From an uncultured Gemmatimonadota bacterium (GTDB taxonomy: Bacteria; Gemmatimonadota; Gemmatimonadetes; Gemmatimonadales; Gemmatimonadaceae), in NCBI GenBank assembly GCA_946479015.1, contig CAMLEQ010000144.1, forward strand, positions 1 through 8,689: a DNA stretch of 8,689 nucleotides, read 5' to 3'. Positions 1-5,276 of this stretch are shown here, one piece after another (positions within the stretch are counted from its first letter, which is position 1; each line of letters starts with the position of its first letter). Position numbers and translations under genes: made by a program. A model generated the notes under the pieces. That model was not told the DNA's origin. It saw only the letters and a program-made list of their open reading frames with translations, and ran no database searches.

Positions 1-639
1 ACGCACGCGCGCAACACGGGGCAGATCGCGCTGTTCAAGATCGCGAGCGAGAGCGGCGTGGCGGCCGGCGTGCGGCGCATCGAGGCGTACACCGGCCCGC
101 GCGCGTACGAGTACGTGCGCGAGGAGGAGGCGCGACTCGCGAAGGTGGGTGAGCTGGTGCGCGCCCCGGCGGACGGCGTGGTGCGGCGAGTGGAGGCGCT
201 GCTCGACGAGCGGCGCGCGCTGCAGAAGCGGCTGGACGAGGCGCTGCGCGGCGGGGGCGACCAGCTCCAGCGGCTGCTCGCCGGGGCGGAGCGGGTGAAT
301 GGCATCCGTATCGTGGCGGCACCGGTGCAGGCCGGGGATGTGAAGGAGCTCCAGGCGCTCGGCGACGCGCTCCGGGAGCAGCTCGGGAGCGGCGTGGGCG
401 TGCTCGCATCGTCGTTCGGGGAGGGGAAGAACACGCTGCTCGTGGTCGTGACCGACGATCTGCGCGAGCGAGGCGTGCGGGCGGATGCGCTGATCAAGGA
501 GATCGCGGCGACGGCCGGAGGGCGTGGCGGCGGGAAGCCGCACATGGCGCAGGCCGGCGTTCCCGACGCATCTCGGATTCCGGAGGCGATGGCGAAGGCG
601 CCATCGATCGTGCGCGCGGCGCTCGACACCGCATCGTGA
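1..639 (+). CDS. alaS: Alanyl-tRNA synthetase, C-terminal part (5' end outside window)
   Basis: The open frame runs from base 1 to a TGA at 637-639, giving 212 residues of the C-terminal end of AlaS. The enzyme charges tRNA-Ala in the cytoplasm and clears mischarged Ser/Gly. The window opens at the Thr-His that ends the family CGGTH editing-site motif (residues 1-2 here), followed by RNTG and the ESGVAAGVRRIEA block at about 17-29, both typical of the second additional domain. A charged helical linker follows at about 35-95. The C-terminal DHHA1 domain ends with the Gly-rich signature GGRGGGKPHMAQAG at 173-186. The frame is intact to the expected end of the family. The GTG at 58 is an internal codon, not the start, because family homology continues upstream to the window edge. 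The stop overlaps the next start as GTGA (636-639), so downstream genes are probably co-transcribed. The catalytic domain lies outside the window. Confidence 0.97.
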   Translation, partial: THARNTGQIALFKIASESGVAAGVRRIEAYTGPRAYEYVREEEARLAKVGELVRAPADGVVRRVEALLDERRALQKRLDEALRGGGDQLQRLLAGAERVNGIRIVAAPVQAGDVKELQALGDALREQLGSGVGVLASSFGEGKNTLLVVVTDDLRERGVRADALIKEIAATAGGRGGGKPHMAQAGVPDASRIPEAMAKAPSIVRAALDTAS

Positions 640-959
640 CGATCGGCGACTGGCTGGCGACGCGCACGCCCGCTCCCCCCGCGCCGCTCGCGACGCGGCT
701 CGCGGAGGCGCTGGCGCCCGTGCTGGGGCGCGATGCCGTCGAGGTGCCCGAGGCCGCGCTGGACGCGGCCGCGGCGCTCCTCGGCGCGTTGCTGCGCGAT
801 CGCACGGCGGGGCGCGACCGCGCGCTCGACCTGCTCGCGGCGGACGCGCTGGTGACGTACGCGTTCGAGGCGGCGAGCGACGATCCCGAGCGGATCGCGG
901 GGCGTGCCGATGCGGCGATGGCTCGCCTGTCGGTGCTGGCGGTGGAGGGGAGCGCGTGA
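636..959 (+). CDS. Hypothetical protein, 107 aa, between alaS and the GGGPS gene
   Basis: I do not recognise this family. The 107-residue protein is Ala/Leu/Arg-rich and looks all-helical, with no signal peptide, no transmembrane segment, no cysteines and a single tryptophan (W6). After a Pro/Ala-rich stretch (about residues 11-18) it reads as amphipathic helices. It starts at GTG 636 inside the alaS stop (GTGA), and its own stop is shared with the next start (GTGA 956-959). Coupled starts at both ends argue that it is a real gene and not a chance frame, although in DNA this GC-rich long chance frames are common. No function can be read from sequence. Position suggests a small accessory or regulatory protein for a neighbour, which is inference only. 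Confidence 0.72.
   Translation: MTIGDWLATRTPAPPAPLATRLAEALAPVLGRDAVEVPEAALDAAAALLGALLRDRTAGRDRALDLLAADALVTYAFEAASDDPERIAGRADAAMARLSVLAVEGSA
944..950 (+). promoter_or_regulatory. Strong Shine-Dalgarno for the GGGPS gene
   Basis: GGAGGGG lies five bases before the GTG at 956. It decides that start for the prenylglyceryl-phosphate synthase, against the much longer open frame that extends upstream to base 524 inside alaS. The site lies inside the 3' end of the preceding gene. Confidence 0.7.
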
Positions 960-1687
960 GCCTGGTGGATCGGCTCGCGGCCGCCGGCGGCGGGCTGGCG
1001 GTGCTCGTGGATCCCGGGCGCACCACCCCCGACGCGGCAGCGGAGCTGGCGCGCCGCGCGGCGGACGAGGGAGTGGCGGCGCTCCTCCTCGGCGACAGCT
1101 TCGGCGGGCGGAACGAAGCGGCGGCGACGGCGCACGCGATCAAGCGGAGCGCACCCACGGTTCCCCTGCTGCAGTTTCCCGCGACCGCGGCGCAGCTCGT
1201 GCCCGGCGTGGACGCGGTGCTCTTTCTCTCGCTGGTGTCCGGGCGCAATCCGCAGTACCTCATCGAGGAGCACGTGCGCGCCGTTCCCTTCCTGTCGGCG
1301 CATCCACGCATCGAGGTGGTGAGCACCGCGTACTGCCTGGTGGACGGAGGACACGTCACCTCCGTGGAGTCGGTGAGCCAGACGCGCCCGCTCCCCGCTG
1401 ACAAGCCGGAGCTGCTCGCGGCGCACGTGCGCGCGGCGATGCTCATCGGGATGCGTGCCACGTACGTGGACGCGGGGAGTGGCGCCTCGCGACCGGTGGG
1501 GAGCGCGCTCGTCCGCGCGGCGCGCGATGCCGCGCGTGGCCCGCTCTTCGTCGGCGGCGGCGTGCGCGGCGCGGACGGCGTGCGTCAGGCGCGCGACGCG
1601 GGGGCGGACTTCGTGGTCGTCGGCACGCTTCTGGAGCGAGCGGGGGCGCGCGCGGTCGGCGAGCTCGCGCATGCGGCGCGCGCATGA
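956..1687 (+). CDS. Group II prenylglyceryl-phosphate synthase (GGGPS/PcrB family)
   Basis: This 243-residue TIM-barrel prenyltransferase should join an sn-glycerol-1-phosphate to a long prenyl diphosphate, making the first ether bond of archaeal-type lipids. Seen in sequence: LVDPGRT at 17-23 (the DPD/DP Mg-binding strand; D19), LGDSF at 45-49 (phosphate-loop region), FP at 74-75, LVSGRNPQYLIEEHV at 93-107, TAYCLVDGGHVTSVESVSQT at 124-143, YVDAGSGA at 170-177, VGGGVRGADGV at 199-209 and VVGTLLE at 221-227. The SGRNPQYLI block and the Asp-Gly-Gly plus Asp-Lys-Pro region match the bacteroidetal/archaeal group II enzymes better than Bacillus PcrB. Length is normal for the family. The family FPG motif reads FPA here. 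The GTG start has a strong Shine-Dalgarno and overlaps the previous stop; its own stop overlaps the next ATG (ATGA 1684-1687). Chain-length preference cannot be told from sequence by eye. Confidence 0.92.
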   Translation: MSLVDRLAAAGGGLAVLVDPGRTTPDAAAELARRAADEGVAALLLGDSFGGRNEAAATAHAIKRSAPTVPLLQFPATAAQLVPGVDAVLFLSLVSGRNPQYLIEEHVRAVPFLSAHPRIEVVSTAYCLVDGGHVTSVESVSQTRPLPADKPELLAAHVRAAMLIGMRATYVDAGSGASRPVGSALVRAARDAARGPLFVGGGVRGADGVRQARDAGADFVVVGTLLERAGARAVGELAHAARA

Positions 1688-2442
1688 TCGACATCCACTC
1701 CCACCTCCTCCCCGGCGTCGACGACGGCTCCCCCTCGATCGAGGTCTCCGTTCCGGTGCTCGAGCGCTTCGGGCGGGAGGGGGTGGACCTGCTGGTGTGC
1801 ACGCCGCACCTCCGGGCCACCGATGCGGCGCGGGCGCCCGTGGGGCGCTACGCCGAGATCCTCGGCCGCCTCGCCGAGGCCGCGCCCCCCAAGCCGCTGC
1901 TGCGGCAAGGGTGGGAGATCATGCTCGACGCGCCGGGGGTCGACTTGCGCCACCCCGCGCTGCATCTGGCCGGATCGGGGTCGGTGCTGGTGGAGTTCCC
2001 CCGCATGAACGTGCCGCCCGGCGCCTCGCAGGAATTGTTGCGCATCCGGATGAGCGGCGTGGTCCCGGTGCTGGCGCACCCCGAACGGTACCACGGGGCC
2101 ACGCTGGAGCGGGTGTTCGAGTGGCGGAGCGTTGGCGCCGTGATCCAGCTCGACGCGGCGATGCTGTTCGGGAGCGCACCGATGTGCCGCCTGGCGCGCG
2201 CGATGCTGGAGGAGGGGCTGGTGGACTGCATCGCGAGCGACAATCACGGCGACCGGCGCTCGCTGGGGGCGGCGCGGCGGTGGCTGGTGGAGGTGGGCGC
2301 GCCCGAGCAGGCGCATCTCCTCACGCACACCAATGCCGAGCGGCTGCTCGCCGGGCAGCCGTTGATCCCGGTGGCGCCCATTCCGCGGGTGGAGCAGGGG
2401 ATGCTCACCCGCCTCAAGGAACTCTTTCTCGGACGGCGATGA
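1684..2442 (+). CDS. PHP-domain phosphoesterase, CpsB/CapC/YwqE tyrosine-phosphatase type
   Basis: A 252-residue metal-dependent PHP phosphatase. Family members CpsB and YwqE dephosphorylate tyrosine-kinase substrates that control capsule export. All expected metal ligands are visible at nearly the spacing of Streptococcus CpsB: DIHSH (H5, H7), VDDG (D13/D14), TPH (H42), GWEI (E78), VEFP (E104), LAHPERY (H132) and SDNH (D186, H188). No signal peptide or membrane segment is seen, so it is probably cytoplasmic. The ATG overlaps the GGGPS stop and its TGA overlaps the gmhA-like start (ATGA at both ends), so it is probably made in step with both. No BY-type tyrosine kinase or Wzc gene is in the window. 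The usual protein substrate is therefore not evident, and a small-molecule phosphatase role with the neighbouring sugar isomerase is possible. Family call is secure; substrate is inference. Confidence 0.92.
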   Translation: MIDIHSHLLPGVDDGSPSIEVSVPVLERFGREGVDLLVCTPHLRATDAARAPVGRYAEILGRLAEAAPPKPLLRQGWEIMLDAPGVDLRHPALHLAGSGSVLVEFPRMNVPPGASQELLRIRMSGVVPVLAHPERYHGATLERVFEWRSVGAVIQLDAAMLFGSAPMCRLARAMLEEGLVDCIASDNHGDRRSLGAARRWLVEVGAPEQAHLLTHTNAERLLAGQPLIPVAPIPRVEQGMLTRLKELFLGRR

Positions 2443-3005
2443 CCACCGACGGGCTCACGCAGTCGCTGCTCGACCTCGCGGATGCCGCGCGACGGACCGC
2501 GGAGGCACTTGCCACGGAGATCGCGGAGGCGGCGCGGATGGTGCGCGCCACCGTGGCGCGCGGCGGGACTCTCTTCTTCTGCGGCAACGGCGGGAGCGCC
2601 GCCGATGCGCAGCACCTGGCCACCGAGTACGTGGTGCGCTTCGCGCGCAATCGGCGCGCGTATCCGGCGGTGGCGCTCACCACCGACACGTCGCTGCTCA
2701 CCGCGGCGGGGAACGACCTGGGATTCGACGAGGTGTTCGCGCGGCAGGTAGAGGCGCTGACCAAGCCCGGGGACCTGCTCATCATCCACTCGACGAGCGG
2801 CAACTCCCCCAACGTGCTGCGCGCGGCGCGGGCGGCGCGCGCGAAGGGAGTGCCGGTGCTCGCCTTCTCCGCGCGCGATGGCGGCGCGCTGCGCGCGTTG
2901 GCGGATCACAGCGTGGTGATCCCCACCGAGCGCACGGACCGCGCGCAGGAGCTTCACCTGTGCATCGAGCACGCCATCTGCGAGCTCGTGGAGGGAGACC
3001 TGTGA
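2439..3005 (+). CDS. gmhA: Sedoheptulose-7-phosphate isomerase-like SIS protein (GmhA type)
   Basis: This 188-residue SIS-domain protein should convert sedoheptulose 7-phosphate to D-glycero-D-manno-heptose 7-phosphate, the first step to ADP/GDP-heptose for LPS core or other glycans. Visible motifs are CGNGGSAADAQH at 48-59, TDTSLLTAAGND at 82-93, STSGNS at 118-123 and TDRAQELHLCIEH at 166-178. The catalytic zinc ligands of E. coli GmhA (H61, E65, Q172, H180) correspond to H59, E63, Q170 and H178 with identical spacing. This favours a true GmhA over DiaA-like SIS proteins, which lack the catalytic set. Length matches the family. The ATG at 2439 shares ATGA with the previous stop; a longer open frame upstream (to about 1455) is chance readthrough of the overlapping genes. 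The later pathway genes (kinase/adenylyltransferase, GmhB) are not in the window. Confidence 0.92.
   Translation: MTTDGLTQSLLDLADAARRTAEALATEIAEAARMVRATVARGGTLFFCGNGGSAADAQHLATEYVVRFARNRRAYPAVALTTDTSLLTAAGNDLGFDEVFARQVEALTKPGDLLIIHSTSGNSPNVLRAARAARAKGVPVLAFSARDGGALRALADHSVVIPTERTDRAQELHLCIEHAICELVEGDL
2990..2997 (+). promoter_or_regulatory. Shine-Dalgarno for the SDR gene
   Basis: GGAGGGAG ends four bases before the GTG at 3002. It supports that codon as the start of the SDR reductase, against the frame-open GTG at 2960 farther upstream, and shows that the junction can recruit ribosomes as well as re-initiate. Confidence 0.65.
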
Positions 3006-3757
3006 TCTCGTTGCGGGGGAAGCGCGCGCTGGTGACCGGCGGGTCGCGCGGGATCGGCGCGGCGACGGCGCTGCTGCTCGCGGAGTGCGGCGCGGACGTG
3101 GGGATCGGCTACCGCAGCCGCGAGGCGGCGGCCGCGGAGGTGGTGCGGCAGGTCGCCGACCGCGGCGTGCGCTCGTTCGCGCAGGCGGCGGACATCGCCA
3201 CGCGCGCCGGAGTGGAGGCGCTGTTCGAGCGGGCGCAGCGCGAGCTGGGCGGCCTCGACCTGTTCATCGGCAACGCGGGGATCTGGCCGACGGCGGAGAC
3301 GCCGGTGACGGAGCTCTCTGACGAGCGCTGGCACGACACGATGCTGCAGAATGTCGAGTCGATGTTTCTCACGGCGCGCGCCGCCGCGCGCATGATCGGT
3401 CCCGGCGGACGGATCGTGCTGGTGTCGAGCACCGCCGGACAGCGCGGGGAATCGTTCCACGCCGACTACGCCGCGTCGAAGGGGGCGATGATCTCGTTCG
3501 TGAAATCCATGGCCGTGGAGCTCGCATCGCGCGACGTCACGGTGAACTCCGTGGCCCCCGGGTGGGTGGACACGGAGATGTGCGAGGAGCCGTTCGCCGG
3601 GGGCGGGCGCGAGCGCATCGCGGCCAGCATCCCGCTCGGTCGCGTCGCCTCGGCGCGCGACATCGCCGGCCCGATCGTCTTCCTCTGCTCCGACCTCGCG
3701 CGCCACATCACGGGAGAGATCCTGAACGTGAACGGCGGCAGCGTGCTGTGCGGATGA
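3002..3757 (+). CDS. SDR-family oxidoreductase (FabG-like, classical SDR)
   Basis: A 251-residue classical short-chain dehydrogenase/reductase, a cytoplasmic NAD(P)-dependent enzyme. Seen: the Rossmann motif TGGSRGIG at 12-19, NAG at 91-93, the structural N117, and the catalytic S143, Y156 (YAASK) and K160. VNSVAPGWVDT lies at about 181-191 and a C-terminal NVNGG at 242-246 is usual for FabG-type enzymes. Arg residues after strand 2 (YRSR, 37-40) point to NADP(H), by inference. The closest general resemblance is to 3-oxoacyl-ACP reductase. Placement behind a heptose isomerase and a lipid enzyme leaves a sugar or lipid keto substrate equally possible, so I give no gene symbol. The start is the GTG at 3002 with a good Shine-Dalgarno and GTGA overlap; it is the last gene of the tightly overlapping run. 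Confidence 0.92.
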   Translation: MISLRGKRALVTGGSRGIGAATALLLAECGADVGIGYRSREAAAAEVVRQVADRGVRSFAQAADIATRAGVEALFERAQRELGGLDLFIGNAGIWPTAETPVTELSDERWHDTMLQNVESMFLTARAAARMIGPGGRIVLVSSTAGQRGESFHADYAASKGAMISFVKSMAVELASRDVTVNSVAPGWVDTEMCEEPFAGGGRERIAASIPLGRVASARDIAGPIVFLCSDLARHITGEILNVNGGSVLCG

Positions 3758-3806
3758 CCGCCCACTCGTTACAACGACAGACACACACGCGGACCGACTG
3801 GTCGTC
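3758..3806 (+). promoter_or_regulatory. 49-base gap before the asparaginase gene, weak promoter candidate
   Basis: The gap between the SDR stop and the asparaginase ATG is the first non-overlapping junction. It holds a locally AT-richer patch with TACAAC at 3770-3775 (four of six matches to a -10 box) and an ACACACAC run at about 3780-3788. No convincing -35 box and no Shine-Dalgarno are visible before the ATG. It may be a weak internal promoter or just a spacer; confidence is low. Confidence 0.22.
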
Positions 3807-4775
3807 ATGATCGTCATATTGTTCACCGGCGGCACCATCTCCATGCGCCACGATGCCGCCGCCGGTGGAGCGGTGCCGGCGCTGTCCGGGCACGAGATCC
3901 TGGAGGCCACGCGCGGCATCGAGCGGGTGTCGCCGGTGGAGGTGGAGGAGTGGGGCGCGTTCCCCGGGCCGCACATGACGATGGAGCGGATGTGGGCGCT
4001 CCGCGCGCGGATCGCCGAGCATCTGCGGCGCGCGGAGGTGCGCGGCGTCGTCGTCACGCACGGCACGGACTCGCTCGAGGAGTCGGCGTATCTCGTGGCG
4101 CGGTCGCTCGCGTCGGACAAGCCGATCGTGTTCACCGGCGCCATGCGCGCGGCGAGCGACCTGGGGTGGGATGGGCCGGCGAACCTGCTCGACGCGGTCC
4201 GCGTGGCGGCGAGCGACGCCGCGCGCGGCTACGGAGTGATGGTGACGATGTCCGGACGCGTGTTCACGGGGACCGACGTGACGAAGGCCCACACGCACCT
4301 GCTGGACGCGTTCGAGAGTCCTGGCGTGGGCCCGGTGGGGGTGGTGGACGACGGCGTGGTGATCTTCCGCCGGGCGCTGGCGCCGCAGCGCCCGGCGCTC
4401 ACCCCCGTGGCGCCGGCGCTCCCCGTCGACATCGTGTACGCGTGGGCGGGGGCGGACGACCGCTTGCTCGACGCCTCGCGCGCCTCGGCGCGCGGCGTGG
4501 TGCTCGCGGCGATGGGGCGGGGAAACGTGCCGCCGGCGATGGTGCCCGGCGTGGAGCGGTGGGTGGCGGAGGGGAAGCCGGTGGTGGTCACCTCGCGCGC
4601 GCAGCGCGGGCGGGTGGGGCTCACCTACGGCTACCCCGGTGGCGCTCGGCGGCTGCACGAGCTCGGAGCGATCCTCGCCATCGGCCGTCGTCCACAGCAG
4701 GCGCGGATCGATCTCGCGCTGGCGCTCGGCTGCGGCATGGAAACCGGAGCGCTCCGCGAGCTGTTCGAGATGTGA
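3807..4775 (+). CDS. L-asparaginase (type I/II asparaginase/glutaminase family)
   Basis: A 322-residue N-terminal-nucleophile-threonine amidohydrolase that should split L-asparagine to aspartate and ammonia. Seen: LFTGGTI at 5-11 with nucleophile T10 (E. coli AnsB T12), VTHGTDSLEE at 83-92 with T87-D88 (AnsB T89-D90), FTGAMR at 109-114, and DVTKAHTHLLDAF at 156-168 with K159 (AnsB K162). The smaller C-terminal domain carries AMGRGNVPP at about 235-243. The substrate-carboxylate loop reads FPGPHMT at 52-58, where related enzymes usually have a Ser (SPH or GSQ) at the G54 position. There is no signal peptide, so it is probably cytoplasmic. The ATG starts exactly at the family's first strand, which fixes the start. 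It follows the SDR gene by 49 bases on the same strand and may be read from the same transcript. It is convergent with the next gene. Confidence 0.93.
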   Translation: MIVILFTGGTISMRHDAAAGGAVPALSGHEILEATRGIERVSPVEVEEWGAFPGPHMTMERMWALRARIAEHLRRAEVRGVVVTHGTDSLEESAYLVARSLASDKPIVFTGAMRAASDLGWDGPANLLDAVRVAASDAARGYGVMVTMSGRVFTGTDVTKAHTHLLDAFESPGVGPVGVVDDGVVIFRRALAPQRPALTPVAPALPVDIVYAWAGADDRLLDASRASARGVVLAAMGRGNVPPAMVPGVERWVAEGKPVVVTSRAQRGRVGLTYGYPGGARRLHELGAILAIGRRPQQARIDLALALGCGMETGALRELFEM

Positions 4776-4794
4776 GCCGGCGAACGGGAGCGCG

Positions 4795-5253
4795 TCAGTG
4801 CGTCGGGGTGTCCGTGAACGCCGGAGTGCGGGGGAGAGGGGACGCCACATCCGGCGTCCCGGCTCGCTCCTCCCAGCGCTCGAAGCAGCGCCACTCGAAC
4901 TCCCGCGCGGCGCGGATCTGGTCGGGGAAGCCGAAGCAGTCGGTCCACCCTTCCTGGCGCGCTCGCCAGGCGCAGTCCCACACGAAGTCGAACGTGCGGA
5001 GGCCGTTGCTGGCTTCCACCATCACCATGCCGGCGAAGTCGGAACAGCCTGACCGCGCATCGATGCGCACCGCGTCGACCTCCAGCTCGGGGTGCCGCTC
5101 GAGGAGATGGACGATGACGCGAAGGACCTTGATGCGCGGCGCGGGGTGGGCGGCGACGATGCGCTCGGCGCGCTCCCCTCGCATGTACGCTCGCACGTCC
5201 CGCTGGAACGCGGCGGTGGCGCTCGAGGCGCCCAGTATGTGCTCGATCTGCAT
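4795..5253 (-). CDS. Conserved-looking hypothetical protein, 152 aa, Cys/Trp-rich
   Basis: I do not recognise a named family. The balanced composition is unlike the Arg/Ala/Pro-rich antisense shadow frames around it and argues for a real gene. Residues 1-60 look like a helical region. The centre has the pattern GCSDFAG (69-75), then FDFVWDCAWRA (88-98) and TDCFGFPDQIRAA (104-116). Four cysteines lie at 70, 94, 106 and 123, and tryptophans at 92, 96, 103, 121 and 127. The last 20 or so residues are Pro/Thr-rich and probably disordered. There is no signal peptide or membrane span. The four Cys could bind metal, but their spacing fits no zinc ribbon I know. The gene is convergent with asparaginase (19-base gap) and divergent from the tRNA nucleotidyltransferase, with the ATG at 5253 only a few bases from it. 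No Shine-Dalgarno is visible. Confidence 0.8.
   Translation of the reverse strand: MQIEHILGASSATAAFQRDVRAYMRGERAERIVAAHPAPRIKVLRVIVHLLERHPELEVDAVRIDARSGCSDFAGMVMVEASNGLRTFDFVWDCAWRARQEGWTDCFGFPDQIRAAREFEWRCFERWEERAGTPDVASPLPRTPAFTDTPTH
4839..4860. repeat. Perfect 8-bp inverted repeat (hairpin) near the convergent gene ends
   Basis: GGGACGCC (4839-4846) and GGCGTCCC (4853-4860) form an 8-bp perfect stem with the 6-base loop ACATCC. It lies within the 3' coding end of the - strand hypothetical gene and about 64 bases past the asparaginase stop. No T-rich tract follows on either strand, so it is not a classical intrinsic terminator. It could still be an RNA 3'-end structure for the asparaginase message. 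Chance is a real alternative at this base composition. Confidence 0.35.
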
Positions 5254-5260
5254 GAACGGT

Positions 5261-5276
5261 GGAATCTAATCGAGAG
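5261..5276 (+). promoter_or_regulatory. AT-rich divergent promoter island with TCTAAT -10-like box
   Basis: Between the divergent starts at 5253 (-) and 5277 (+) lies AATCTAAT, an AT-rich island in otherwise very GC-rich DNA. TCTAAT at 5265-5270 matches five of six bases of the -10 consensus for the + strand and ends six bases before the GTG at 5277. That is the spacing for transcription to begin at or next to the start codon. On the - strand the same island reads TAGATT (5269-5264), four of six matches, about ten bases from the ATG at 5253. No good -35 is seen on the + strand; TCGATC at 5243-5248 is a weak 3/6 match. Confidence 0.45.

Noticed and set aside
524..955. Upstream extension of the GGGPS gene into alaS
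   Set aside because: The GTG at 956 has a strong Shine-Dalgarno and begins at the first strand of the barrel; the upstream part is low-complexity Arg/Ala.
494..1672. 392-codon open frame on the - strand across the end of alaS, the 107-aa gene and the GGGPS gene
   Set aside because: Its Arg/Ala/His/Pro-rich translation has no family motif and opposes genes with clear motifs and coupled starts; it is a typical antisense shadow in GC-rich DNA.
1455..2438. Upstream extension of the GmhA-type gene over the PHP gene
   Set aside because: The extra 328 codons are Arg/Gly/Pro-rich, and the family homology starts at the ATG at 2439, which sits in the ATGA overlap.
3780..3788. Short ACACACAC run before the asparaginase gene
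   Set aside because: Too short to be a meaningful simple repeat or phase-variation tract.
3950..5269. 439-codon + strand frame overlapping asparaginase and running past it
   Set aside because: Gly/Arg/Ala-rich shadow in another frame of the asparaginase gene, with no motif.
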